A DNA stretch of 57,343 bases from Metabacillus malikii (GTDB lineage Bacteria; Bacillota; Bacilli; Bacillales; Bacillaceae). The DNA lies in the NCBI RefSeq assembly GCF_030813355.1, contig NZ_JAUSUD010000027.1, positions 1 to 57,343 on the forward strand, read 5' to 3'. This document shows, piece after piece, positions 38,452 through 48,573 of the stretch; position 1 is the first letter of the stretch; the number at the start of each line of letters is the position of its first letter. Under the pieces are notes generated by a model, which made no database searches, was not told the origin of the DNA, and saw nothing but the letters and a program-made list of their open reading frames with translations. A program made the position numbers and the translations under genes.

Positions 38452-38573
38452 AAAAAGGGTGCCAAATTACATTAGTGTCTAAAAGAACCGGCAAGCATTG
38501 TTATATAAAAAGTATGTATACTATTTATATGTTTGAAAGGTCAGACACTTCTGTATTAAGTCACCCTTTTTTA
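38452..38573 (+). terminator. Three-tier hairpin terminator after ypeB
   Basis: AAAAAGGGTG (38452-38461) pairs with CACCCTTTTT (38562-38571). Inside it TACATTAGTGTCT (38468-38480) pairs with AGACACTTCTGTA (38543-38555, two mismatches). Inside that ATATAAAAAGTAT pairs with ATACTATTTATAT (one mismatch, GT loop). The final T run gives termination, but the size is unusual. Confidence 0.8.
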
Positions 38574-38700
38574 CTTTTTTAAAATACATAAAATGAGCAT
38601 AGAACACATTGATTTAGCTATAGAATTTATTTCACTCACTCTTGCACTACCTAATAGACCATGATTTAATAAGATTAGAGATTAGGGAAAGAGTGATTTT

Positions 38701-39363
38701 ATGTTAAATATTGGGGATGTTATTCAGCTCGAAACAAAAGGTAATGTTGTCGAAAAATTAAAATGTAAATTAGTAGAAAGAAAAGGAAACCAACTATATA
38801 TCGACTATCCTATAAACATAGATACTGGTCGTTCAGCCTTTTTAATGATTGGTACAGAATTAGTCGCGTCATATATTACGAAAGACCAAATAGCATATCG
38901 ATTTCAAACAGAAGTAACTGGACGTGTAAAAGATAATATTCCGATGATTTCACTAACATATCCTGGCGATGAAATGCTTGTTAAAATACAGAGAAGAGAA
39001 TATGTAAGAATAGATACGAGTCTTGATGTTGCAATTCATCCTATAAGCAATGAATTTGAACCCTTTACAGCCGTTACATCTGATATTAGTGCAGGTGGAG
39101 CAGCGATTTTAGTCCAACGGAAAAATAAATTAACTGTTAACCAGGAAGTAATGGTCTGGATTTCATTACCATTTTATAATGAGCAAATTCAACATGTTAA
39201 AGTACGTGCTAAAATTATTCGATTCTTAGATGTTGATAATGAATTATTTGTAAAAATCCCTTTACAGTTTCTTAATATTGAAGAAAATGTTAGACAAACA
39301 TTAATTAGGTTTTGTTTTCAAAAACAAATACAAATGAAACGCAAAGGGCTAATTGTAGAATAA
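38701..39363 (+). CDS. motI: Cyclic-di-GMP-binding flagellar brake MotI (YpfA)
   Basis: In B. subtilis this protein binds c-di-GMP and then disengages the flagellar stator, acting as a molecular clutch. The 220-residue protein has a YcgR-like N-terminal domain (about 1-95) and a PilZ domain (about 98-210) with the c-di-GMP motifs RREYVRIDT and DISAGGAAI. It implies c-di-GMP signalling and flagellar motility in this organism, although no flagellar gene lies in the window. The start is the ATG at 38701. Confidence 0.92.
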   Translation: MLNIGDVIQLETKGNVVEKLKCKLVERKGNQLYIDYPINIDTGRSAFLMIGTELVASYITKDQIAYRFQTEVTGRVKDNIPMISLTYPGDEMLVKIQRREYVRIDTSLDVAIHPISNEFEPFTAVTSDISAGGAAILVQRKNKLTVNQEVMVWISLPFYNEQIQHVKVRAKIIRFLDVDNELFVKIPLQFLNIEENVRQTLIRFCFQKQIQMKRKGLIVE

Positions 39364-39441
39364 AAATACCGATTTATATACATAATGGGAAAGAGAGGAA
39401 ATTTACTCTCTTCATTATTGTATATAGGCGGAGATGATCGT

Positions 39442-39618
39442 ATGAAACGATTTGAAAGAATTCTTATAAAGCTAATAGTTATCCAATTTATCGTTCTACT
39501 TTGCTCACAACTATTGATTCAGCAATCAGCAATTAAACCATATTTATCAAAGGTGGTACAATATGAAGGGGTTAATAAGCAGACGATTACAGAATGGCTT
39601 GAAACTTTTAACCAATAA
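39442..39618 (+). CDS. ypfB: Small membrane protein YpfB (DUF5359-like)
   Basis: A 58-residue protein with one membrane helix (about 7-25) and the C-terminal PYLSKVVQYEGVNKQT, which resembles YpfB at this position in B. subtilis. Function unknown. The ATG at 39442 has GGCGGAG upstream; a longer frame from 39385 would add 19 residues without family support. Confidence 0.8.
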   Translation: MKRFERILIKLIVIQFIVLLCSQLLIQQSAIKPYLSKVVQYEGVNKQTITEWLETFNQ

Positions 39619-39657
39619 TGAAATACAGGTATGCGAAAACTACCTGTATTTCATTAT
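39615..39657 (+). terminator. Perfect 17-bp hairpin after ypfB
   Basis: ATAATGAAATACAGGTA pairs with TACCTGTATTTCATTAT around a nine-base loop and includes the ypfB stop. There is no separate T run, but the right arm is T-rich. Confidence 0.6.
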
Positions 39658-39801
39658 GTATAGACCTATTAACCGCGCCTTTGTATTTTGATTGGTCAGT
39701 TGAACTAAACCTATTAAAGATACCTATATTAAAAACAACTCAAAATTACAAATAACAACTAGTATAGTCACTACTAGATTAATAGTTTACTTGGAGGATA
39801 T

Positions 39802-40473
39802 ATGAGACATAAAATATCAATAGCTATAGATGGACCAGCTGCAGCCGGGAAAAGTACAGTCGCAAAGATTATTGCAGAGCATTACGCATATATTTATATA
39901 GATACTGGAGCTATGTATCGTGCACTTACTTATAAGGCAATACAAGAAAATATTGATTTAAATAATGAACTCGAAGTTGCAAATGTACTATCATCAATCA
40001 AGATAGAACTGAAGCCTGCTAATGATGGGCAAATTGTGTTAATTAATGGTGAAGATGTAACAGACGTTATACGAACTAATCAGGTTACAAATCAAGTATC
40101 AATTGTTGCGATGCATCCTAAGGTAAGAGAGGAAATGCTGAAGAGACAAAGGCTATTGGCTAGCAATGGCGGTGTTGTAATGGATGGTCGTGATATCGGT
40201 ACACATGTTCTGCCTAAAGCAGAGGTGAAAATATTTTTAAAAGCTTCTGTAGAAGAAAGAGCATTAAGGCGCCATCAAGAAAATATAAAAAAAGGGTTTG
40301 AATCAGATTTAACAAAATTAACTAATGAGATTGCAAACCGTGATAAACTTGATTCAGAAAGAGAAATTGCACCTTTGAAAAAGGCATCCGATGCAATTGA
40401 AATTGATACAACTTCAATGACAATTCAAGATGTAGTAAGAACTATAGAAAATTATATAGAAGAAAGGCTTTGA
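39802..40473 (+). CDS. cmk: Cytidylate kinase
   Basis: Phosphorylates CMP and dCMP with ATP, part of nucleotide salvage and lipid precursor supply. The 223-residue protein has the P loop in [27 protein letters not shown], and [17 protein letters not shown] precedes the ATG. plsC starts four bases after its stop; the cmk-plsC-ypfD order is as in B. subtilis. Confidence 0.96.
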   Translation: MRHKISIAIDGPAAAGKSTVAKIIAEHYAYIYIDTGAMYRALTYKAIQENIDLNNELEVANVLSSIKIELKPANDGQIVLINGEDVTDVIRTNQVTNQVSIVAMHPKVREEMLKRQRLLASNGGVVMDGRDIGTHVLPKAEVKIFLKASVEERALRRHQENIKKGFESDLTKLTNEIANRDKLDSEREIAPLKKASDAIEIDTTSMTIQDVVRTIENYIEERL

Positions 40474-40477
40474 TAAA

Positions 40478-41053
40478 ATGGCTCTATATACATTTGCAAG
40501 GTCTGTTGTTGCAGGAATATTAAAACCAACTTATCGAGTTAAAGTTGAAGGGATTGAAAACTTTCCAAAAGAAGGAGGAGTCTTCCTTTGTGCAAACCAT
40601 ATTAGTAATTTTGACCCTCCAATTGTCGGAATCACCGCCCCTAGACAAGTTTTATTTATGGCAAAAGCCGAATTATTTAAAATACCGGTATTAAAAACTT
40701 TACTAAAAGATTTTGGTACGTTCCCAGTAAATCGTGGTGGAAGTGATCGAGAAGCATTAAGAACAGGTTTAAAAATATTAAAAGAAGGAAATGTATTAGG
40801 GTTCTTTCCTGAAGGAACTAGAAGCAAAAATGGAGAATTAGGTAAAGGTCAGTCAGGTGCAGGCTTTTTTGCTTTACGCTCTAATGCGGCAGTTGTACCT
40901 TGTGCTATCGTAGGTCCATACAAGCCATTTCACACATTGCGCGTCATTTATGGTAATCCAATAAACATGGAAGAATACCGTGCAAAGAAAATAACAACTG
41001 AAGAAATGAGTGCTATTATTATGGAAGAAATCGGCAAACTTTTAAAAAAATAA
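40478..41053 (+). CDS. plsC: 1-acyl-sn-glycerol-3-phosphate acyltransferase
   Basis: Adds the second acyl chain to lysophosphatidic acid to make phosphatidic acid at the membrane. The 191-residue protein has the acyltransferase motifs NHISNFDPP (HxxxxD), GTFPVNRGG, GFFPEGTRSKNGEL and AVVPCAIVG. It follows cmk closely. The ribosome site is not obvious, so translation may be coupled to cmk. Confidence 0.94.
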   Translation: MALYTFARSVVAGILKPTYRVKVEGIENFPKEGGVFLCANHISNFDPPIVGITAPRQVLFMAKAELFKIPVLKTLLKDFGTFPVNRGGSDREALRTGLKILKEGNVLGFFPEGTRSKNGELGKGQSGAGFFALRSNAAVVPCAIVGPYKPFHTLRVIYGNPINMEEYRAKKITTEEMSAIIMEEIGKLLKK

Positions 41054-41215
41054 GTTGCGATTAGGACTTACTACTTGACAAAAAGTAGCATTTATTAGAA
41101 GTTTAAATAAGGAAGTTTTTTCATTTTATTAATAAGTTAAGTGCTTTTTAATAAAATGATATCTTACATATATTTAATCAAGAGTCGCGCAGGTTTTGAC
41201 CAAGGAGGTAATAAG

Positions 41216-42361
41216 ATGGAAGAATTGAATAGCGTTCAAGTTGAAACACCTGAAGTTGGAGATGTTGTCAAGGGAATAGTTACTAAAGTTGAAGAGAAAC
41301 AAGTTATCGTCGAAATAGAAAATTGTAAATTCACGGGAATTATTCCTATAAGTGAGCTTTCAAGTCTACATGTTGAGAAGGCTTCAGATGTTATTAATGA
41401 AAACGAAGAATTAACGTTACAAGTTTTGAAAGTAGAAGAAGAAGCACTTGTTCTGTCAAAAAGAGCTGTTGATGCTGAAAAAGCTTGGGATTCGTTGCAG
41501 CAAAAATTTGAAACAAAAGAAGTCTTTGAGGCAGAAGTAAAAGATGTTGTTAAAGGCGGACTAGTAGTTGATCTCGGTGTAAGAGGATTTATTCCTGCAT
41601 CATTAGTTGAAGCGCATTTTGTTGAAGATTTTTCCGATTACTTAGGTAAATCACTTTCTCTAATAGTTGTAGAGATTGACCGAGATAAGAATCGTGTTAT
41701 TTTATCACATCGTGCAGTAATTGAAAAAGAGCAAATTGAAAAAAAATCAGCTTTGTTGGATACAATTAAAGTAGGGGACGTTATTGAAGGTAAGGTCCAA
41801 CGACTAACTGATTTCGGTGCTTTTGTTGATATAGGAGGTATCGACGGTCTAGTCCATATTTCACAGCTATCACATACTCATATCGACAAACCTTCTGATG
41901 TTGTGGAAGAAGGTCAATCAGTTACTGTTAAAGTACTTGGTATTGACCGAGATAATGAAAGAATCTCGTTATCGATTAAAGAAACACAAGCTGGTCCATG
42001 GTCAAATATTTCAGAAAAAGTGAAAGCTGGCGATATTTTAGAAGGTACAGTGAGACGACTTGTTGCATTTGGTGCATTTGTCGAAATATTACCTGGTGTT
42101 GAAGGACTTGTTCACATTTCTCAAATATCGAATAAACATATAGGTACACCTCAAGAAGTACTTGAACATAACCAAATAGTTAAGGTGAAGGTCTTAGATG
42201 TAAATGAGTCTGAGCAACGTATATCATTAAGCATCCGTGAACTTGAAGAAACAACAAAAGCATCAGACGAAGATTTTCGTAATTATCAAGCACAAGAAGA
42301 TAATACATCAGGGTTCCAATTGGGTGAAATGATTGGAGACCAGTTAAAAAAATTAAAATAA
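41216..42361 (+). CDS. ypfD: S1-domain RNA-binding protein, RpsA homologue (YpfD)
   Basis: A 381-residue protein with four S1 RNA-binding domains (about 14-85, 100-165, 186-256 and 272-342), seen from the repeated [20 protein letters not shown] and ISQLSHTHI blocks. B. subtilis YpfD is the same size. Unlike the six-domain E. coli S1 it is not an essential ribosomal protein; its exact role is unclear. AAGGAGGTAA precedes the ATG at 41216. A frame open from 41141 has no support upstream of this site. Confidence 0.93.
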   Translation: MEELNSVQVETPEVGDVVKGIVTKVEEKQVIVEIENCKFTGIIPISELSSLHVEKASDVINENEELTLQVLKVEEEALVLSKRAVDAEKAWDSLQQKFETKEVFEAEVKDVVKGGLVVDLGVRGFIPASLVEAHFVEDFSDYLGKSLSLIVVEIDRDKNRVILSHRAVIEKEQIEKKSALLDTIKVGDVIEGKVQRLTDFGAFVDIGGIDGLVHISQLSHTHIDKPSDVVEEGQSVTVKVLGIDRDNERISLSIKETQAGPWSNISEKVKAGDILEGTVRRLVAFGAFVEILPGVEGLVHISQISNKHIGTPQEVLEHNQIVKVKVLDVNESEQRISLSIRELEETTKASDEDFRNYQAQEDNTSGFQLGEMIGDQLKKLK

Positions 42362-42374
42362 AATGGTGATTTTG

Positions 42375-43442
42375 GTGAGTGATCGAAAGCAAAGAAAACT
42401 AGAACATATTCAACATGCACTAACATCTGGACAAGATCGAACAAATGGGTTTGAGGATATAACATTTATACATCAAAGCTTACCAAATCAGTCGTTAGCA
42501 AATATTCAATTAGACACAAAAATTGGCGAACTTATATTAAGTTCGCCAATTTTTATAAATGCAATGACTGGTGGAGGTGGCAAAAAAACTCTAGAAATTA
42601 ATGAAGCATTAGCAAAAGTTGCAAAAGAGACAAATATCGCTATGGCAATTGGTTCACAAATGGCTGCAATTAAGGATAAATCGGCAATAGCATCTTATGA
42701 AATTGTTCGAAAGGTGAACCCGAAAGGTATCATATTCGCAAATATCGGAAGTGAAGCAACTTTAGATGAGGCGAAGTTAGCTATCGAAATGATTGAAGCC
42801 GATGCCTTGCAAATTCACATAAATGTAGTGCAAGAGTTAATCATGCCTGAAGGAGACCGAGATTTTACGGGTGTTCTAGCAAGGATTGAAGAAGTAGCTA
42901 AAAATGTAAATATTCCCATTATTGTAAAAGAAGTAGGGTTTGGTATGAATCGGGAGGTGGCTAAACAGTTAAAGGAAGTGGGCATAAACATTGTCGATAT
43001 TGGAGGGCGTGGAGGTACAGATTTTGCAAAAATCGAAAACTTAAGACGAGAACGAATGCTAGAAAGTTTCAACGAATGGGGCATACCTACAGCATCTTCA
43101 ATTGCAGAGGTAAAAACATCATCAGCAAATATGACGATTATGGCTACCGGTGGGATACAAAGTGCATTAGAAGTTGCTAAAGCAATAAGTTTAGGAGCTT
43201 CAGCGGCTGGTGTTGCTGGCTACTTTTTAAAGATCTTAATAGAAAATGATGGTGACTATTTAGTAGAAGAAATAAAAGAGATGAAAAAACAATTATCGAT
43301 TATTATGACTGCTTTAGGGACTAGTACAATTAAACAGCTTCAACAGAGTCCGATTCTTATAAGCGGTAAGACTCATCATTGGTTAACAGAACGTAACATT
43401 AATACAAAGGAATACAGCGTAAGGACAATGATAAAGAAGTAG
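42375..43442 (+). CDS. fni: Isopentenyl-diphosphate delta-isomerase, type 2
   Basis: Converts isopentenyl diphosphate to dimethylallyl diphosphate, using FMN. It supplies the isoprenoid pathway that also feeds hepS/hepT in this window. The product has 355 residues from the GTG at 42375, with [41 protein letters not shown] and [21 protein letters not shown] upstream favours that GTG over the ATG at 42363. A perfect 17-bp palindrome lies within the coding sequence at 42518-42554. Confidence 0.93.
   Translation: MSDRKQRKLEHIQHALTSGQDRTNGFEDITFIHQSLPNQSLANIQLDTKIGELILSSPIFINAMTGGGGKKTLEINEALAKVAKETNIAMAIGSQMAAIKDKSAIASYEIVRKVNPKGIIFANIGSEATLDEAKLAIEMIEADALQIHINVVQELIMPEGDRDFTGVLARIEEVAKNVNIPIIVKEVGFGMNREVAKQLKEVGINIVDIGGRGGTDFAKIENLRRERMLESFNEWGIPTASSIAEVKTSSANMTIMATGGIQSALEVAKAISLGASAAGVAGYFLKILIENDGDYLVEEIKEMKKQLSIIMTALGTSTIKQLQQSPILISGKTHHWLTERNINTKEYSVRTMIKK
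42518..42554 (+). repeat. Perfect 17-bp inverted repeat inside fni
   Basis: AAAAATTGGCGAACTTA (42518-42534), loop TAT, and TAAGTTCGCCAATTTTT (42538-42554) match over all 17 pairs. The GC-containing stem ending in five T looks like an intrinsic terminator within codons for [12 protein letters not shown]. Confidence 0.9.
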
Positions 43443-43486
43443 AAATTCAGAGGTTAATCATCTGAATAAGCTACTTCTTTTTTATT
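43433..43486 (+). terminator. Terminator of fni
   Basis: AAAGAAGTAG (with the fni stop) pairs with CTACTTCTTT, and an inner stem ATTCAGA / TCTGAAT lies within. T6 follows. Confidence 0.88.
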
Positions 43487-43640
43487 TGCAGTTTACGTAA
43501 ACATCGTTGTTTTATACTCAGTTGGCGTTAGGGGTTGGTGTCCTTTTACAGTACTAGTTTTTCACGGTGGGATGGTGTGCCTCATAGTCCCGGCGGCTAC
43601 CCGTTTATGCTAAAATTAACAATCTCTTGGAAAACATCCC
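43487..43640 (+). repeat. Dispersed intergenic element, decayed copy 7
   Basis: GCAGTTTACGTAAACATCGTTG begins the copy (core TACGTAAACATCGTTGTTTT), followed by GTTGGTGTCC, CAGTACTAGTTTTTCACGG, GGTGTGCCTCATAGTC and CGGCGGCTACCCG. All landmarks of copy 1 are present in order. The remaining bases to 43800 hold no gene. Confidence 0.65.
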
Positions 43641-43820
43641 TTTTATTTAACTCAACAGAAGCAAAATATATCCAGCTAAATCAACAATAATCATTGAGAA
43701 ATCATAACCAAATAGTCAACAAATGTTCTTCTTTCATTGTGTCTATAAATTAAAAAAGTTTTTAGTTTTAGATTAAAACTAATTGAAAAAAGACATAATG
43801 GGTATGTAGGAGGAGTGGAT

Positions 43821-44417
43821 GTGGAAGGGATTTTTTATTTTTGGTTTATGTGGTTAGCGTGGATTGTGACAACATTCCTATTGAGGAAGAGTACAGTTAG
43901 GCTTAAGTTAGGAATCTTTCTTATGATAACTATTATGATGAGCAAGTATTTTGTACTCCTTGGGGAATATAACATTAGAATTTCACTACTTTTATTTTTG
44001 TTTTTAGGCTACTACTTAGCGACAAAAATGAAAAGTGCAAAAATATCTTTTTTCATCATGGCTATGACACTTACACTAGCCTACTCAGGAATTTTGCTTT
44101 TTCGGATATACGACCCGGTATGGTTCCTTTTTGATTACCGTTTGATTGTAAGTCTTGTGATTAGTATATTAGCGATTTACTTAGGGAGAAAACCTACTGA
44201 AAAGTTTACTTTATTCATCATATCCATCGGACAAGGAGAATTTATATATTGGGGAATTCTTGGGAAATTTCATAGTGGATTAACAATCGGTACGTCTGCT
44301 AGTTTAGATATCTTAGCAATTGGTTGTTTTTTCATTTACATTTGGGTAATTGCACAACAGGTAATAACTTACATTGAACAAAATATCCAAAAACCTGCAA
44401 AGGAGAAACAAGGCTAA
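43821..44417 (+). CDS. yphA: YphA-like integral membrane protein
   Basis: A 198-residue, very hydrophobic protein with about six membrane segments, starting MEGIFYFWFMWLAWIVTTFL. Its position directly before the YIEGIA gene matches yphA of B. subtilis. The function is not known; co-transcription with yphB, which begins two bases after its stop, suggests a related role. The GTG at 43821 suits the TAGGAGGAG site; a GTG at 43815 overlaps it. Confidence 0.8.
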   Translation: MEGIFYFWFMWLAWIVTTFLLRKSTVRLKLGIFLMITIMMSKYFVLLGEYNIRISLLLFLFLGYYLATKMKSAKISFFIMAMTLTLAYSGILLFRIYDPVWFLFDYRLIVSLVISILAIYLGRKPTEKFTLFIISIGQGEFIYWGILGKFHSGLTIGTSASLDILAIGCFFIYIWVIAQQVITYIEQNIQKPAKEKQG

Positions 44418-44418
44418 C

Positions 44419-45303
44419 ATGAATGAATATACATTACCGGTCCTTTTTGGTGTAGTTGTAGGTGTACTAACAAGACTACATATGTTAAAAACAGATTATC
44501 GACAGTACCCCACGTATTTACACGGGAAAATTATTCATATCGCTTTAGGCTTTATTGCTGCTGGATTAGGAACGGTTGCAGTACCATCGATAATGGAGGA
44601 AGACTTCACTGCTATTACTTTTTTGACCCTAGCTGCTTCGCAGTTTCGTGATGTTAGAAATATGGAACGTAATACATTAACTGTTCTTGATGGCTATGAG
44701 CTAGTTCCAAGAGGCAGTACTTATATAGAGGGAATTGCTGTTGCGTTTGAGAGTAGAAATTATCTCGTCATCTTTACATCACTATTAACAACTTTCGCTT
44801 ACTTAGTTGGTAATTTTGTGATAGCTATTGTAGTAGGTGTTATTTGTTTCCTTGTATGTAGAAAACTAATGGCAGGAAGCCGTATTAAAGATATTGTAAA
44901 TATTGAGTATGTTGAACCTCATTTTGAAGGTGCCGGTCTTTATGTAGGTAACATTTACATTATGAATATTGGGTTACCTGACAAACAAAAAGACGTTTTG
45001 AAATACGGTATGGGTTTTATTTTAACACCAAAAAATCCAAATTCTACAGCGACAATAGCAAATCTAGGACAGAGGCAAGCAATTTTACATGATGTTTCAA
45101 CTGCCTTAGGTGTTGTAAGAGACTCAGGGGAACCTGCGCTCGTTCCATTAGCAAAAAGAGATTTAGATGATGGTAGACTTGGGGTTTTTGTTCTTCCTCA
45201 AGAACGAAATGTGGACAAGGCCATACGAGTAATTGGAGAGACGCCAACACTGGAAAATGCGATTAGAATGCCAACTGAAGCGAAGGCGAATAAAAGGGGT
45301 TAA
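44419..45303 (+). CDS. yphB: YIEGIA-family membrane protein (YphB)
   Basis: The family is named for the motif seen here in GSTYIEGIAVAFESRNYLVI. The 294-residue protein has an N-terminal membrane part with about three segments (1-25, 45-65, 115-155) and a soluble C-terminal domain. Such proteins are conserved in endospore formers; a spore-related role is inferred. AAGGAGAAACAAGG lies ahead of the ATG at 44419. The next small gene encodes its predicted capping partner. Confidence 0.85.
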   Translation: MNEYTLPVLFGVVVGVLTRLHMLKTDYRQYPTYLHGKIIHIALGFIAAGLGTVAVPSIMEEDFTAITFLTLAASQFRDVRNMERNTLTVLDGYELVPRGSTYIEGIAVAFESRNYLVIFTSLLTTFAYLVGNFVIAIVVGVICFLVCRKLMAGSRIKDIVNIEYVEPHFEGAGLYVGNIYIMNIGLPDKQKDVLKYGMGFILTPKNPNSTATIANLGQRQAILHDVSTALGVVRDSGEPALVPLAKRDLDDGRLGVFVLPQERNVDKAIRVIGETPTLENAIRMPTEAKANKRG

Positions 45304-45307
45304 CGAA

Positions 45308-45499
45308 ATGAGTTCATCTTTAGAAAAGTACATATTAGCGATAATAACAACAGATAAAACAAAAGCTGCTGGGGGAACTGCGATATTTACTTGTGAAACA
45401 AAGGAAGAGATGGATTTTTACGCTAAAAATTTAGAAGCAATTTTAGATGGAATTGCACATGGAATTGGTGATGACTTATATGTTATCGTAAAACACTGA
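45308..45499 (+). CDS. Capping-complex subunit for YIEGIA
   Basis: A 63-residue soluble protein (MSSSLEKYILAIITTDKTKA, then GGTAIFTCETKEEMDFYAKN) of the small family found next to YIEGIA genes and named as its capping-complex subunit. It starts four bases after yphB. No enzymatic motif is visible. The pairing in gene order is the main evidence for a joint complex; its function is unknown. Confidence 0.8.
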   Translation: MSSSLEKYILAIITTDKTKAAGGTAIFTCETKEEMDFYAKNLEAILDGIAHGIGDDLYVIVKH

Positions 45500-45539
45500 G
45501 TTGAGTATTTTATAAATGTTTGCTAATATATAAAAGTTA

Positions 45540-45573
45540 AGCCCTTCTTTTGTTTAGAAGGGTTCTTTTATTA
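45540..45573 (+). terminator. Terminator of the yphA-yphB operon
   Basis: AGCCCTTCT pairs with AGAAGGGTT (one mismatch), followed by CTTTTATT. Confidence 0.8.
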
Positions 45574-45793
45574 AGTTTGTTTGTCGTAAGCTTTGTTTAA
45601 TTAAATTGTAAAAACTTCTGATGATTGTAGAAAATAATATGCTCCTATTCATATGAAATGTACGTTTTAGCTATACATATTCGTTTTTTAGTTTCTATGT
45701 AATGTTTCATATATCTTTTACGAATAAAGGATTTGCATAGCTTATATATCGTAAGTCAAAATATTAGAAGTAGATAAAGAAAGGGTGAAGGAT

Positions 45794-47104
45794 ATGGCAA
45801 AACCAATAATTGCAATTGTAGGACGACCTAATGTTGGTAAATCCACGATTTTTAATCGAATTGTAGGTGAGAGAATTTCTATTGTTGAAGATATTCCAGG
45901 CGTTACAAGAGATCGGATATACAGCTCAGGTGAGTGGCTTAATTATCAATTTAATATTATCGATACTGGTGGAATCGATATCGGAGATGAACCATTTCTC
46001 TCGCAAATTAAACACCAAGCAGAGATTGCGATTGAAGAGGCTGATGTTATTATATTTTTAACAAATGTTCGTGAAGGTGTTACAGCAGCTGATGAGGAAG
46101 TTGCCAAAATATTATATAAAACAAATAAACCTGTTGTTTTGGCAGTAAATAAAGTGGATAATCCTGAAATGCGTACAAATATTTATGATTTTTACTCATT
46201 AGGATTTGGAGATCCGTTTCCGATATCTGGTTCACACGGGTTAGGCTTAGGAGATTTACTAGATGAAGTTGCTAAACACTTTCCGAACATTGGTACGGAA
46301 GATTATGATGACACTACTGTAAAATTTTCATTAATAGGCCGTCCGAATGTTGGTAAGTCTTCATTAGTTAATGCAATTTTGGGAGAAGAGCGCGTAATTG
46401 TAAGCGATATAGCTGGTACAACTCGTGATGCCATTGATACAGCATATAAATATGAGGGTCAAGAATTTGTGATTATTGATACAGCTGGAATGAGAAAAAA
46501 GGGTAAGGTTTATGAAACAACAGAGAAATATAGTGTTTTACGGGCCTTAAAGGCGATTGAACGATCAGATGTAATTCTTGTTGTTATTAATGGAGAAGAA
46601 GGAATTATTGAACAGGACAAGCATATTGCGGGATATGCACATGAAGCAGGTAAATCAGTAGTCATTGTTGTTAATAAGTGGGATGCAGTTGAGAAAGATG
46701 AAAAAACAATGAAAGAATTTGAGGTCAACATACGTGAGCATTTTAAATTTTTAGATTATGCGCCTATTGTATTCTTATCCGCTATTACAAAGAAACGAAT
46801 CCACACGTTAATGCCGAAAATATTAATTGCTAGTGAAAACCATTCTAGACGTGTTCAAACGAATGTTCTAAATGATGTCGTAATGGATGCAGTTGCGATG
46901 AATCCTACGCCAACACATAAAGGGAAACGGTTAAAGATTTTCTATACAGCACAGGTAGCAGTTAGACCCCCAACCTTTGTCGTATTTGTAAATGACCCTG
47001 AGCTTATGCACTTCTCATATGAACGGTTCTTAGAAAATCGGATTCGTGAAGCTTTTGATTTTGAAGGCACACCTATAAAGATATTTGCTAGGGAAAGAAA
47101 ATAA
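45794..47104 (+). CDS. der: Ribosome biogenesis GTPase Der (EngA)
   Basis: An essential GTPase for 50S subunit assembly. The 436-residue protein has two tandem G domains with P loops [12 protein letters not shown] (about 9-16) and [12 protein letters not shown] (about 182-189), their DTGG/DTAG motifs and NKVD / NKWD specificity motifs, and a C-terminal KH-like domain. The ATG at 45794 follows AAAGGGTGA; a GTG at 45785 lies within that site. It stands upstream of gpsA as in B. subtilis. Confidence 0.97.
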   Translation: MAKPIIAIVGRPNVGKSTIFNRIVGERISIVEDIPGVTRDRIYSSGEWLNYQFNIIDTGGIDIGDEPFLSQIKHQAEIAIEEADVIIFLTNVREGVTAADEEVAKILYKTNKPVVLAVNKVDNPEMRTNIYDFYSLGFGDPFPISGSHGLGLGDLLDEVAKHFPNIGTEDYDDTTVKFSLIGRPNVGKSSLVNAILGEERVIVSDIAGTTRDAIDTAYKYEGQEFVIIDTAGMRKKGKVYETTEKYSVLRALKAIERSDVILVVINGEEGIIEQDKHIAGYAHEAGKSVVIVVNKWDAVEKDEKTMKEFEVNIREHFKFLDYAPIVFLSAITKKRIHTLMPKILIASENHSRRVQTNVLNDVVMDAVAMNPTPTHKGKRLKIFYTAQVAVRPPTFVVFVNDPELMHFSYERFLENRIREAFDFEGTPIKIFARERK

Positions 47105-47197
47105 TTCAATATTTTTTGTTATGCAAGTCAGTTACGTAATAGCTATTGTAATCAATTTATGAATTGGTAACTGATTGCTCATGCAAAAAAATGATTT

Positions 47198-47229
47198 AGG
47201 GTATATCAGAAATGGCTTACCCTCTTTTT
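47198..47229 (+). terminator. Terminator of der
   Basis: AGGGTA pairs with TACCCT around a 14-base loop, followed by CTTTTTA. Confidence 0.65.
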
Positions 47230-47248
47230 ATAGGAAGGATGTGTAGAA

Positions 47249-48280
47249 ATGGAACAAATTACTGTTTTAGGTGCCGGTAGCTGGGGAACTGCTTTGGCTA
47301 TTGTGCTTGCTGATAATGGCCACCATGTAAAACTATGGGGACATCGTCAAGAATTAATCAACGAAATTAACGAAACTAGGAAAAATGAAAAATACTTACC
47401 GGGTATTGAATTACCTAGTCGTATTCATGCAATTTCTGATTTGAAAATGAGTTTAAATGGGGCCAGAACAGTTGTGTTAGCAGTACCCACAAAGGCAATC
47501 CGAGAAGTATTACAACAAATTGCACAATCGATTACAGAAGCAATTACGATCGTGCATGTAAGTAAAGGAATTGAGCCTGATACATTATTACGTATTTCGG
47601 AAATTGTAGAAATCGAAATGCCGAAGCATTTACTGAAAGATGTTGTTGTATTATCAGGTCCAAGTCACGCTGAAGAGGTTAGTCAACGTCATATTACAAC
47701 AGTTACTTCATCTTCTAAAAACCTGCATGCAGCAGAATACATACAAGATTTATTTATGAATCAACATTTTCGTGTTTACACAAATCCTGATATTATTGGG
47801 GTTGAGATTGGTGGATCTTTAAAGAATATAATTGCATTAGCGGCAGGAATAACCGATGGTCTTGGCTACGGAGATAATGCAAAAGCAGCACTTATTACAA
47901 GAGGTTTAGCAGAAATTGCTCGACTAGGCAGTAAAATGGGTGGAAATCCCCTTACTTTCTCTGGTTTAACAGGAATAGGTGACTTAATTGTTACTTGTAC
48001 TAGTGTACATTCGCGAAATTGGAGAGCGGGAAATCTTTTAGGGAAAGGTCAAAAACTTGAAGAAGTATTGGATAATATGGGTATGGTTGTCGAAGGCGTC
48101 AGAACAACAAAGGCAGCCTATCAGCTAGCTCAAAAATACAATGTAAAGATGCCGATTACCGAGGCGCTTTACGACGTATTATTCAATGGCCAGTCTCCAA
48201 AAATTGCAGTGGATGCGTTAATGGCACGTGTGAAAACACATGAAATGGAAGACCTAGTAAATGTTATGGATAATCGCTAA
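47249..48280 (+). CDS. gpsA: Glycerol-3-phosphate dehydrogenase [NAD(P)+]
   Basis: Reduces dihydroxyacetone phosphate to sn-glycerol 3-phosphate for phospholipid synthesis. The 343-residue protein has the nucleotide motif VLGAGSWGTALA at 5-16, SGPSHAEEV, EIGGSLKNIIALAAGITDG with the catalytic Lys, and SRNWRAGNLLGKG. GGAAGGATG precedes the ATG. It supplies the substrate for acylation by the PlsC family. Confidence 0.97.
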   Translation: MEQITVLGAGSWGTALAIVLADNGHHVKLWGHRQELINEINETRKNEKYLPGIELPSRIHAISDLKMSLNGARTVVLAVPTKAIREVLQQIAQSITEAITIVHVSKGIEPDTLLRISEIVEIEMPKHLLKDVVVLSGPSHAEEVSQRHITTVTSSSKNLHAAEYIQDLFMNQHFRVYTNPDIIGVEIGGSLKNIIALAAGITDGLGYGDNAKAALITRGLAEIARLGSKMGGNPLTFSGLTGIGDLIVTCTSVHSRNWRAGNLLGKGQKLEEVLDNMGMVVEGVRTTKAAYQLAQKYNVKMPITEALYDVLFNGQSPKIAVDALMARVKTHEMEDLVNVMDNR

Positions 48281-48573
48281 CTAATAATATGTGTAATCTC
48301 TTCTCATAATTAGGTGGCAATATAAAGACAACGCGCATACTATAACATTGAAAAATAAAGGGTACATTATATCCTATAAGGTATAGACTGCGTGTTATTC
48401 GCGGATATTCATTTGATTACTTTCCTTAAGTTGCCGACATTAACCTAACTTGTAAAGTTTCTTAAACAATTCTAGGCATTAGAGGATACAAAGTTATCGG
48501 AATTCGCATAAAATGCAACGTAGTCAATATAGAGTTGTTCTTATAGTTGGGTACAATTTAGTCAATCATCTTG
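48281..48573 (+). other. Long stretch between gpsA and the next terminator
   Basis: No coding frame is seen. Transcripts from gpsA would run 290 bases before reaching a terminator, so this is either a long 3' untranslated region or an unrecognised small RNA. Confidence 0.4.
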
